In this document: positions 6,871-14,311 of the stretch, one piece after another
Layout of the letters: each line of letters opens with the position of its first letter
Position numbering within the stretch: the first letter of the stretch is position 1
Notes under the pieces: generated by a model
The model's input: only the letters and a program-made list of their open reading frames with translations
Database searches by the model: none
Told to the model about the DNA's origin: nothing
Virus record (IMG/VR): IMGVR_UViG_3300027770_001983
Span: 1 to 20,269 of that record
DNA: 20,269 nt
Origin: a virus
Direction: 5' to 3' (one strand)
Position numbers and translations under genes: made by a program

Positions 6871-9800
6871 ATGGCAGTAGCAAATAAAGTTTTCGTTTCT
6901 CCAGGTGTATACACATCTGAGTATGACTTAAGTTTTGTAGCTCAAAGTGTTGGTGTAACTACTTTGGGTGTTGTGGGTGAAACTCAAACGGGTCCAGCGT
7001 TTGAACCAATTTTCATAACAAACTACAGTGACTTTGAATCGTATTTCGGTGGTACAATCCCTGAAAAATTTGTCAATACACAAATTCCAAAGTACGAATT
7101 AGCGTACATTGCTAAATCTTATCTACAACAATCTAACCAATTGTTTGTGACCAGAGTTTTGGGTCTATCGGGTTACGATGCCGGTCCATCTTGGTCAATC
7201 ACAACTATCGCAAACGTTGACGGTACAACTGTTGGTTTAAATGGAAGCTCAACAGCAATTTCTGTCAATTTTACAGGAACCACAGGTTCAACAACCATGA
7301 CTTTCTTGGGTTCATTTCCGGCACAAATTCAAAATGAATTGGATGTCCCATTTACTCAGTTTGATGGTAGTACAAGTACATTAAGAACACAAATTAATTC
7401 TCAATTGTATGGTATATTACTAAATAATAGTTTTTCAGGAACTTCAGCTTACTATTATGGTACCATTCCAACTGCAGCATATAATACATTATCACCAACT
7501 TATACCGCAGAAACAAACGTTTATCAAGTTTCAGGTTTAAGTGAAAATGTTGCTGACTATACAGCGTCTGTTGATGATACTTGGTATTATGCAAACTTTA
7601 ACATTTCTTCAGGTGATAACTACACAGGTTATTCTTGGTATGGTATTGTAACATCATTAACCGGTGCTTCAGGAAATTATTCGGGAACAGTAACAGGTAA
7701 TTTATATAATTACACAGGTACCGCTTTCTCACAATACAATAATTTAGTTGCAGCAACACTTCGTTCAAGAGGTATTGCAACATACGTAAATGATAATGGA
7801 CCTGTCTATACAGTGTCAGGTTTAACAGATGTTATAATTAATTCTTCAGGAACATATTCAGGAATTACACAAAATCCTTTTGCTGAGTTCGCAATATCAG
7901 GACAAACAGCGTCAGGAAATGATTTCTCATTCATGACTTCATTGAGTACCTCAAATACTGATTATATTTCTAAAGTATTTGGTCAAACTAACTTTGGTAA
8001 AATAAGAACTGAGGTTCCTTTATTTGTTGAAGAAACATTCCCAAATTTATTAAATTATGCTTATAACAAAGGTTACATTAGAGGTATCAATACTACTTTT
8101 ATTGCTTTACCTGGTGTAAGATATAGTGACACAACTGATACAATCGCAGATTATTTAGTTAAATATCAATCAGCTGAATCACCATGGGTTGTTTCTCAAT
8201 TACGTGGTAATTTGGTTCAAAGATTATTTAAAATAATTTCAGTTTGTGACGGCGATTCTGCTAACTTACAAATTAAAATATCTATCATAAATATTTCATA
8301 CACAAATGGTTCGTTTGATTTGGTTGTTCGTGATTTCTACGACACGGATTCAAACCCTGTTGTGATTGAAAAATACACAAATTGTACTTTAGACCCAGCT
8401 AACAATAGTTATGTCGCGGTTAAGGTTGGTACTAGCAATGGTGAATACGCTTTGAATTCAAAATACATAATGTTGGAAATGAATGAAGACGCAAGTCCTG
8501 ATTCATTACCTTGTGGTTTTGAAGGATTTGAAATTAGAGAATATGCAAGTGCTACACCTCCATTCCCAATATATAAAACATCATATAACTATCCAGGTGA
8601 AGTTATCTATAACCCACCATTTGGTAACACTGCGGGTCAAGATAATACTGTTAAAAGTGCTGGTGATAGAACAAGAACATCTTATTTGGGTATTTCATCA
8701 CAAGTTGGTTATGACCCTAATTTCTATATGTTTAAAGGTGTTCAAAAACCAAACAATCTTTGTATTGAAGACCCTTACGAACCTTGGGCTTATAAAACAA
8801 AAGGATTCCACATGGACTCAGGTGCTACGGTGGTTACAATCGTTGCAGGTCCAACAGCTGGACAACCAGCGTTCTTTGTTGGTGACGCTTCGTTCCAATC
8901 TGAACCTGAAACTATTACAAGTCCATACTATACAATTCAATCAAGAAAATTCACTTTTTTAGTTCAGAAAGGTTTTGATGGTTGGGACATATATACAGAA
9001 AAAAGAACAAACACAGACAGATTCCAATTAGGTAATGCTGGTTATCAAAAAGGAGCTTGTTCAACAACAAGATATCCAAACGCAACTGGTTGGGGAGCGT
9101 TTAAACCGATTGCTTTAGGTGAATTCACTGACTACGCAAATACCGACTATTACGCATACTTGTTAGGTATTAATACATTTGCAAACCCTGAAGCAACGAC
9201 TATCAACGTATTTGCAACTCCAGGTATTGATTATGTAAATAATTCAAATTTAGTAGAAGATGCAATTTCAATGGTAACTTATAACAGAGCAGATTCAATC
9301 TACGTTTGTACAACACCTGACTGTAATGTAAACATACCAATTCAAACTGATAATTTTGTTTATCCAACCGAAGCGGTTGATAATTTAAATAACACAGGTA
9401 TTGATTCTAACTACACAGCTACTTACTACCCTTGGATTTTGGTTAGAGATACTGTTAACAACACACAAATTTATATCCCACCAACAAATGAGGTGTGTAG
9501 AAACTTGGCGTTGACTGATAACGTATCATTCCCTTGGTTCGCAACTGCGGGTTACACAAGAGGTTTGGTAAATGCGGTTAAAGCTCGTAAGAAACTTACA
9601 CAATCAGATAGAGATACATTGTATCAAGGTAGAATTAACCCTATCGCAACTTTCTCTGATGTTGGAACTGTAATTTGGGGTAATAAAACATTACAAATTG
9701 CTGACACAGCACTTAACAGAATTAACGTTAGAAGATTGTTATTACAAGCTCGTAAGTTAATTTCAGCTGTGGCTGTAAGATTGTTGTTTGAACAGAACGA

Positions 9801-10026
9801 TTCTAAAGTTAGACAAGATTTTTTAGATGCGGTTAATCCTATTTTGGACGCTATTAGAAGAGACAGAGGTCTTTATGATTTCAGAGTTACAGTAAGTAAC
9901 AATCCTGAAGATTTAGATAAAAACCAAATGGTTGGTAAAATTTATTTGAAACCAACTAAAGCTTTGGAATTTATTGATATTGAATTCTTCATTACTCCAA
10001 CAGGAGCATCATTTGAGAATATCTAA
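6871..10026 (+). CDS. Contractile tail sheath protein (gp18-type)
   Basis: This is the polymerising sheath that contracts around the tube during injection. The N-terminus VSPGVYTSEYDLS (9-21), followed by VGVTTLGVVGETQTGP, is the signature of T4-type sheaths, whose N-terminal arm weaves into neighbouring subunits. The C-terminal 120 residues (ISAVAVRLLFEQND, then FRVTVSNNPED and FIDIEFFITPTG) form the conserved sheath core. A middle segment near residue 485 (VVRDFYDTDSNPVVIEKY) also matches the family. At 1051 aa it is far longer than T4 gp18 (659 aa). The excess lies mainly at about residues 110-370, rich in Ser, Thr, Gly, Asn and Tyr with recurring short motifs such as YTG, SGN and YSG. That region is probably a surface-exposed beta domain. 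The ATG at 6871 is preceded by TAAATAAA. The HAD gene follows after 5 bp. Confidence 0.96.
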   Translation: MAVANKVFVSPGVYTSEYDLSFVAQSVGVTTLGVVGETQTGPAFEPIFITNYSDFESYFGGTIPEKFVNTQIPKYELAYIAKSYLQQSNQLFVTRVLGLSGYDAGPSWSITTIANVDGTTVGLNGSSTAISVNFTGTTGSTTMTFLGSFPAQIQNELDVPFTQFDGSTSTLRTQINSQLYGILLNNSFSGTSAYYYGTIPTAAYNTLSPTYTAETNVYQVSGLSENVADYTASVDDTWYYANFNISSGDNYTGYSWYGIVTSLTGASGNYSGTVTGNLYNYTGTAFSQYNNLVAATLRSRGIATYVNDNGPVYTVSGLTDVIINSSGTYSGITQNPFAEFAISGQTASGNDFSFMTSLSTSNTDYISKVFGQTNFGKIRTEVPLFVEETFPNLLNYAYNKGYIRGINTTFIALPGVRYSDTTDTIADYLVKYQSAESPWVVSQLRGNLVQRLFKIISVCDGDSANLQIKISIINISYTNGSFDLVVRDFYDTDSNPVVIEKYTNCTLDPANNSYVAVKVGTSNGEYALNSKYIMLEMNEDASPDSLPCGFEGFEIREYASATPPFPIYKTSYNYPGEVIYNPPFGNTAGQDNTVKSAGDRTRTSYLGISSQVGYDPNFYMFKGVQKPNNLCIEDPYEPWAYKTKGFHMDSGATVVTIVAGPTAGQPAFFVGDASFQSEPETITSPYYTIQSRKFTFLVQKGFDGWDIYTEKRTNTDRFQLGNAGYQKGACSTTRYPNATGWGAFKPIALGEFTDYANTDYYAYLLGINTFANPEATTINVFATPGIDYVNNSNLVEDAISMVTYNRADSIYVCTTPDCNVNIPIQTDNFVYPTEAVDNLNNTGIDSNYTATYYPWILVRDTVNNTQIYIPPTNEVCRNLALTDNVSFPWFATAGYTRGLVNAVKARKKLTQSDRDTLYQGRINPIATFSDVGTVIWGNKTLQIADTALNRINVRRLLLQARKLISAVAVRLLFEQNDSKVRQDFLDAVNPILDAIRRDRGLYDFRVTVSNNPEDLDKNQMVGKIYLKPTKALEFIDIEFFITPTGASFENI

Positions 10027-10031
10027 TTTAA

Positions 10032-10868
10032 ATGATTAAAACAAAAACAAATATCCCAGTGTCATCATTACTTGAAGGTTTTGATGACGCTGGTTCGCCA
10101 GATTTAAAATATTACGCATTTGACTGGGATGACAATTTAATGTTCATGCCAACAAAAATCATCTTACAGGATTCTAAAGGAGCTGAAGTTCCAATGTCTA
10201 CCGAAGATTATGCACAATACAGACATGTTATTGGAAAAGAGCCTTTTAATTATAAAGGGTATGAAATTGTAGGTTATGCAGATTCCCCATACCGAAACTT
10301 TAGAAAAGAGGGTGACAAACAATTTAAAATTGATTCAATGAAAGCAAAACCAGGTCCGGCTTGGTCTGATTTTATAGAAGCAATAAACAATGGGTCTATA
10401 TTTTCAATTATTACGGCTAGAGGTCACCATCCTGATACTATTAAAGATGCGATTTATAATTTAATAATCACAAATCATAATGGGGTAAATAAAGATTTAT
10501 TAATTAAAAATCTAAAAAAATACAGGGACATTGTAGGTTTGGAGGATAAAAGTGATTTAGAATTAATCAGGGAATACTTAGATTTAAATAAATATTATCC
10601 AGTTACTTTTAGCGACAGTTCAGGAACTGCAAACCCCGAGAAATTAAAAGTGAATGCTATGAGAGAATTTATATCATATGTAAAATCTCAAGCAAACATA
10701 TTAGGTAAAAAACTATTTGTTAAAAATGATATATCTAATAAGTTTATTCCTAGTATTGGTTTTTCTGATGATGATATAAAGAATGTAGAAACTATGAAGA
10801 CTAGTTTAGAAGATGAACCATCTCTTAAAACTTATTATACTGGACAAGGAACTAAAACTAGATTCTAA
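10032..10868 (+). CDS. HAD-superfamily phosphatase
   Basis: This 278-aa protein has the four HAD motifs. Motif I is AFDWDDNL, with Asp31 as nucleophile and Asp33 as acid/base. Motif II is Thr128 in SIITARGHHP. Motif III is probably a lysine near 205-207. Motif IV is the acidic GFSDDDIKN (243-251). A long cap-like insertion lies between motifs I and II (about 40-120). The fold hydrolyses phosphate esters; the substrate cannot be read from sequence. Phage relatives of this kind include 5'-nucleotidase-like and polynucleotide 3'-phosphatase-like enzymes, but no kinase domain is present here. The ATG is 5 bp after the sheath stop, so it is probably co-transcribed with a highly expressed structural gene. 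Its place between sheath and tube is unusual, because these are adjacent in T4. The C-terminal 20 residues look disordered. Confidence 0.82.
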   Translation: MIKTKTNIPVSSLLEGFDDAGSPDLKYYAFDWDDNLMFMPTKIILQDSKGAEVPMSTEDYAQYRHVIGKEPFNYKGYEIVGYADSPYRNFRKEGDKQFKIDSMKAKPGPAWSDFIEAINNGSIFSIITARGHHPDTIKDAIYNLIITNHNGVNKDLLIKNLKKYRDIVGLEDKSDLELIREYLDLNKYYPVTFSDSSGTANPEKLKVNAMREFISYVKSQANILGKKLFVKNDISNKFIPSIGFSDDDIKNVETMKTSLEDEPSLKTYYTGQGTKTRF

Positions 10869-10972
10869 AGAGGAATATAAATTTTGAAAAAACAAAGTAA
10901 ATACAAAAATTTTCCAGATGGATGTATTTATAAATAAATAAAAAATAATAAAAAGAAAAAAAATAATATACC
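10869..10972 (+). promoter_or_regulatory. Tube gene leader with palindromic TATTTATAAATA
   Basis: The 104-bp gap is extremely AT-rich and holds TATTTATAAATA at 10925-10936, a perfect palindrome containing both box orientations. It ends 36 nt before the tube ATG at 10973. The rest is an A-rich leader with no Shine-Dalgarno and no terminator hairpin. It is the best promoter candidate for the abundant tube protein. Confidence 0.55.
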
Positions 10973-11461
10973 ATGGCTGATTTATTAATGAAAATGCCGG
11001 TTCCCTACGAACCAAAAAGAGCGAACCGATTTATACTAAGTTTTGACCCAACATTGGGTATAAATGAATGGTTTGTTGAATCAACAGGAAGACCATCTAT
11101 TGATATTAATCCGGTTGAAATTCAATTTTTGAACACATCTACTTTTGTAGCTGGTAGATTCAAATGGAACCCAATGACCATAAAATTCCGTGACCCTATT
11201 GGACCATCAGCCACACAAGCTCTTATGGAATGGGTTCGTTTACACGCAGAATCTGTTACAGGTCGTATGGGATATGCCGCTGGTTACAAGAAAGACTTGT
11301 ACTTAGAGATGTTAGACCCAACTGGAGTTGTTGTTGAAAAATGGCAATTAGCTCAATCAATGATTACTAAAGCGGCTTGGGATACAGCATCTTACAGTGA
11401 TGACAAATTGGCAACAATTGATTTGACTATACAAATGGACCGTTGTATATTGATTTACTAA
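10973..11461 (+). CDS. Tail tube protein (gp19-type)
   Basis: This 162-aa protein is almost the same length as T4 gp19 (163 aa), which stacks in hexameric rings to form the inner tube through which DNA passes. Family features are visible: a basic N-terminal KRANRFILSFD strand, 'EWFVESTGRPS' near residue 25-35 (the common 'v...sRPs' tube motif), 'KWNPMTIKFRDPIGPS' (62-77), and a final strand ending in 'TIQMDRCILIY'. The ATG at 10973 is preceded by an A-rich leader and a strong box. A classical intrinsic terminator follows 51 bp after the stop, so the tube gene probably ends its own high-level transcript. Confidence 0.95.
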   Translation: MADLLMKMPVPYEPKRANRFILSFDPTLGINEWFVESTGRPSIDINPVEIQFLNTSTFVAGRFKWNPMTIKFRDPIGPSATQALMEWVRLHAESVTGRMGYAAGYKKDLYLEMLDPTGVVVEKWQLAQSMITKAAWDTASYSDDKLATIDLTIQMDRCILIY

Positions 11462-11512
11462 GATTGTATTTACTTTTTATTATTGATTAAAAATCAAAAT
11501 GAAATATATTTA

Positions 11513-11543
11513 ACACAGGGGTATAAACCCTGTGTTTTTTTTT
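11513..11543 (+). terminator. Intrinsic terminator after the tail tube gene
   Basis: ACACAGGG (11513-11520), loop GTATAAA, and CCCTGTGT (11528-11535) form a perfect 8-bp stem. The last stem T begins an uninterrupted tract of nine T residues (11535-11543). The tract runs straight into the ATG of the gp26-like gene at 11544, so downstream expression must come from readthrough or a promoter very close by. Confidence 0.92.
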
Positions 11544-12293
11544 ATGGATGCAACAATGTTACAATACGGACAACAAGATTTTAATTTACCACATGACGTG
11601 GTAAAGTTACCATCTGAGGGTAAATTTTACCAATCAAAAAAGAAAGCTGTAAAAGTTGGTTATCTAACCGCGGCTGATGAAAACATTCTTATGTCAACAA
11701 ATCCTGATGATTTGTTAATGAATTTGGTGAGAACCAAAGTTTATGAACATGATTTAAAACCAGAAGACATGTTAAATGGTGATATTGAAGCCATTTTAAT
11801 CTTTTTACGTAACACATCATTTGGTCCTGAATATAAAGTGACGGCAATTGACCCCCAAACAGGAAAAAGATTTGAACAAGACATTCTTTTAGATAGTTTG
11901 GATTTTAAAGTTCCAAGTACACCACCAAATGAAGACGGAACATATAGTATTCAACTTCCAAAATCACAAGTTAACATTAAAGTTAAACCTTTAACTTTTA
12001 AGGAGGTACAAGAAATTGATAAATTGGCGGAAACATATCCAAAAGGTAGAGTTGCACCAAAGGTTACTTGGAGATTAATGAAACAGATTGTTTCTGTAGA
12101 CGGAGAAACAAGTGAACAAACAAAAACAAAATTCATTGAAGGACTTCCAATTATGGATTCAAAGTACATTAGGAATTTTTTGAATGAAAATGAACCATCA
12201 ATTGATTTAAGAAAAGTATTAGTAGCCCCGTCAGGAGAAAAAGTTGATGTCAATATCAACTTCGGGGCAGAGTTTTTTCGGGTTTTCTTCTGA
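11544..12293 (+). CDS. gp26-type baseplate protein, probable tail assembly chaperone
   Basis: With the start at ATG 11544 the protein has 249 aa. A GTG at 11532 lies inside the terminator T-tract and would only add Met-Phe-Phe-Phe, so I reject it; ATG 11556 is an alternative. Residues 18-110 carry the T4 gp26-type pattern: DVVKLPSEGKFY, then VGYLTAADENILMS, then 'LKPEDMLNGDIEAILIFLR' and a 'YKVTAIDPQTGKRF' hairpin. T4 gp26 acts in baseplate hub assembly. Its position between tube and tape measure is where many tailed phages keep the frameshifting G/GT chaperone pair. The 3' end overlaps a second ORF in the +1 frame. The start lies right against the terminator, and the nearest box-like sequence is a poor TATTTAAC at 11507-11514. 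Reading as a chaperone is inferred from context. Confidence 0.8.
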   Translation: MDATMLQYGQQDFNLPHDVVKLPSEGKFYQSKKKAVKVGYLTAADENILMSTNPDDLLMNLVRTKVYEHDLKPEDMLNGDIEAILIFLRNTSFGPEYKVTAIDPQTGKRFEQDILLDSLDFKVPSTPPNEDGTYSIQLPKSQVNIKVKPLTFKEVQEIDKLAETYPKGRVAPKVTWRLMKQIVSVDGETSEQTKTKFIEGLPIMDSKYIRNFLNENEPSIDLRKVLVAPSGEKVDVNINFGAEFFRVFF

Positions 12294-12435
12294 TTACGCA
12301 AAATATCAATTAGACGAATTTTATGTGTTGGCGACAAATATGCATTTGTCGTGGACTGATTTTATGAGAATGCCTTCGTACGCCCGAAGATATTTTGTAG
12401 ATAAAGTAATAGAACTTTCTCAAAAATCAGAATGA
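12247..12435 (+). CDS. Small ORF overlapping gp26-like gene: separate protein or frameshifted extension
   Basis: This reads in the +1 frame relative to the gp26-like gene and overlaps it by 47 bases. From ATG 12247 it would give 62 aa. The part beyond the overlap looks like a real folded helical domain: YQLDEFYVLATNMHLSW, then FMRMPSYARRYFVDKVIEL. The 'MP.Y.RRY.' segment resembles short domains placed after tail chaperones. No Shine-Dalgarno or TATTTAT box precedes ATG 12247. The overlap contains TTTTTT at 12273-12278 followed by CGG, where a +1 or -2 slip would fuse 245 residues of the first protein to 51 of this one (about 296 aa for +1). Either independent initiation or frameshifting is possible. 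The order tube, overlapping pair, tape measure favours a G/GT-like arrangement. Confidence 0.6.
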   Translation: MSISTSGQSFFGFSSDYAKYQLDEFYVLATNMHLSWTDFMRMPSYARRYFVDKVIELSQKSE

Positions 12436-12438
12436 TTC

Positions 12439-12446
12439 TATTTATA
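12439..12446 (+). promoter_or_regulatory. TATTTATA box before the tape-measure gene
   Basis: TATTTATA ends 4 nt before the ATG at 12451, with AGAT between. The box is in the 15-bp gap after the small overlapping ORF. If it is a -10 element the mRNA would be nearly leaderless. Confidence 0.4.
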
Positions 12447-12450
12447 AGAT

Positions 12451-14274
12451 ATGCTTGACCCTAGTAATACATCCAACGGTGATGATTCTGAAAAACTAAG
12501 TTTATTGGCCAGGGCCGTTAAAATTGTACAAGAAGGAATCAATGATGGATATAAGACAATTAATCAAACAATCAACGATTTAGTTGATGAGTTAGACGAC
12601 AGTAATGCGTCTTTAACCGCAGTATTTGGTCAAACACAAAAATCGGTAGCAGCATTAAGACAAGAAATTGCGGTATCAATACCTGGAATTATTGGTATGG
12701 GTGGACAAGCAAAAGACGCTTATACCATTCAAGAGAGTATTGCTAAACAATTACAAACAAATATGATTACATCGGCTGAGGTTGCCGAACAATTGTATGC
12801 TGGTGGTAAAGTTTTAGGGTTTAGTGTAGAACAAAGTGGTAGAGTTGTTACAAACTTTCAAAATGCTGGTATTCAAACAGGTCAAATGGTTAAAGACTTG
12901 CAAAGTACTGCGGATATTGCTCGTAAAGTTGGGGTTAATACATCTGCGGTTTTTGAATTGGTTGAACAAAATTTAAACCAAATCAATAGATATGGATTCC
13001 AAGATGGGGTCAACGGATTGGCTAGAATGTCTGCTCAAGCTGCGGGACTCAGAATAAGAATGAGCGAAACTTTTGACTTTGCCGATAAAGTATTTAACCC
13101 TGAAGGTGCTATTGATATGGTTGCGACTTTCCAAAGATTGGGGGTTGCCGCTGGTGATTTAGCAGACCCATTTAGATTAATGTATTTAGCTTCGGAAGAC
13201 GTTGAAGAATTACAAAATCAAGTTGTAAACATGACTGAAAAGTTTGTACAATTTGATGAAAAAAATGGTAGGTTTAAAGTTTTACCAAACGCCAAACGTG
13301 ATTTAATGGAGTTACAAAAAGCTACAGGATATCAATATGATGAGTTGGTTAAAATGAGTGAGGGTGCTGCTAAATTACAACTTTTACAAAAAGATTTTAA
13401 AATTGGTGGATTTGATAAAGAATCACAACAGTTTATTGCAAACGTTGCTGAGTATAGTAAAGAAAAGGGTGGTTTTACTGTTAAATTGGGTGTTGGTGAA
13501 GAAAAATTAGTTTCAGAACTTAATGTTGATGATTTTTCAAAAATAGAGGAATATAATAAACCTAAAAAATTAGAAGACTTAGCTAGAGACCAACTTAGTA
13601 CACAAAAAAGTATTGAGTCCATGGTAAGACAATTTGTGTTTGGTGCGGCTGCTCCAATTGCGGGTTCAAGGTTTCCTAGTGATGTTAAAGATATGGAAAG
13701 AGCCATAAGTCTTGCGGGAAAAGCGGAAATTGATAAACTTATGGGAAATCCTCGTAATACAATCAAAACCATTGACTCAGGATATAAAAATTTATCCGGT
13801 GCCGCGATTGGCGCTTTTGAAGGAAAATTTTCATTTTCAGATGCTAAAAAAATGTTTGATGAAAGTACCAAAACAATATATGGTAATTTAGAAAAATTTG
13901 GACAAACTTTGGAAAGTATGTCTCTTTCTGACATTAAACCATTTATATCTGATAGTAATTTATTAGCCAAATCATTGGGTGCTGGAGCTGATGCGGTTAT
14001 TAATTTTACCGACAAACTTAACAATGCTTTTGCAACGGGTAAACCATTAAGAAATACTAATTTAGGAACTAATACAACGCCAGATAAACCACAAAATTAT
14101 ACTTTAAATGGTGGTGTGAAAGTGGATGTGGATGTAAATGGTCTTGATAAAAACATTTCGCCTGATTTATATCAAAAAATGATGGACGCAATTTCAAAAG
14201 CCGTGAAAGAGGCGATTGAAAAAGCATTACCACAAGGACAATACGGAAATGTACCTTCGTCAGTTCCACGATAA
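12451..14274 (+). CDS. Tape-measure protein candidate (gp29-like position)
   Basis: This 607-aa, mostly helical protein lies directly after the chaperone-like pair, the standard position of the tail length tape measure. It is close in length to T4 gp29 (590 aa). At about 0.15 nm per residue it would specify a tail near 90 nm. Residues 20-80 look like amphipathic helices with coiled-coil character. The middle (about 80-260) has repeated Ala/Gly/Gln-rich helices with modest hydrophobicity and no clear transmembrane segment. A lysine-rich region follows. The C-terminus is helical (ISKAVKEAIEKAL) with a short Pro/Gly tail. No lysozyme or peptidase motif was seen. The call depends on position, size and composition, since tape measures diverge quickly. 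A baseplate hub component is the alternative. The ATG at 12451 is 15 bp after the previous stop. Confidence 0.7.
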   Translation: MLDPSNTSNGDDSEKLSLLARAVKIVQEGINDGYKTINQTINDLVDELDDSNASLTAVFGQTQKSVAALRQEIAVSIPGIIGMGGQAKDAYTIQESIAKQLQTNMITSAEVAEQLYAGGKVLGFSVEQSGRVVTNFQNAGIQTGQMVKDLQSTADIARKVGVNTSAVFELVEQNLNQINRYGFQDGVNGLARMSAQAAGLRIRMSETFDFADKVFNPEGAIDMVATFQRLGVAAGDLADPFRLMYLASEDVEELQNQVVNMTEKFVQFDEKNGRFKVLPNAKRDLMELQKATGYQYDELVKMSEGAAKLQLLQKDFKIGGFDKESQQFIANVAEYSKEKGGFTVKLGVGEEKLVSELNVDDFSKIEEYNKPKKLEDLARDQLSTQKSIESMVRQFVFGAAAPIAGSRFPSDVKDMERAISLAGKAEIDKLMGNPRNTIKTIDSGYKNLSGAAIGAFEGKFSFSDAKKMFDESTKTIYGNLEKFGQTLESMSLSDIKPFISDSNLLAKSLGAGADAVINFTDKLNNAFATGKPLRNTNLGTNTTPDKPQNYTLNGGVKVDVDVNGLDKNISPDLYQKMMDAISKAVKEAIEKALPQGQYGNVPSSVPR

Positions 14275-14290
14275 AAAATACAAAAGTTTC

Positions 14291-14298
14291 TATTTATT
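14291..14298 (+). promoter_or_regulatory. TATTTAT box before the large baseplate gene
   Basis: TATTTATT ends 13 nt before the ATG at 14312, within the 37-bp gap after the tape-measure gene. An A-rich stretch without a Shine-Dalgarno follows it. Confidence 0.42.
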
Positions 14299-14311
14299 AT
14301 AAAAACTAAAC

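Noticed and set aside
7200-7990. Possible tandem repeat array in the sheath insertion
   Set aside because: Short amino-acid motifs recur but without a fixed period or conserved nucleotide unit, so it is composition bias and not a true repeat array.
8483-8962. A 159-codon plus-strand open frame inside the sheath gene
   Set aside because: It is out of frame with a clearly real sheath protein. Its translation is biased to Leu, His, Gln and Val without domain character, and it lacks initiation signals.
11483-11497. TTGATT-AAA-AATCAA inverted repeat after the tube gene
   Set aside because: It is short, pure AT apart from one G and one C, and easily explained by base composition next to the much stronger terminator.
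11532-11543. GTG start for the gp26-like gene
   Set aside because: It lies within the terminator stem and T-tract and adds only Met-Phe-Phe-Phe. ATG 11544 is the better start.
12000-12007. A perfect Shine-Dalgarno-like AAGGAGGT inside the gp26-like gene
   Set aside because: It encodes Lys-Glu-Val in frame, no ATG follows at a usable distance, and other genes here do not use Shine-Dalgarno sequences. It is probably chance.
11951-12337. A 128-codon minus-strand open frame opposite the gp26-like gene
   Set aside because: It is antisense to a recognised family and shows no motif of its own.
13332-14024. A 230-codon minus-strand open frame opposite the tape-measure candidate
   Set aside because: It is antisense to a convincing helical protein. 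The Ser/Leu/Pro-rich translation is typical of a shadow frame, and no promoter or box precedes it.
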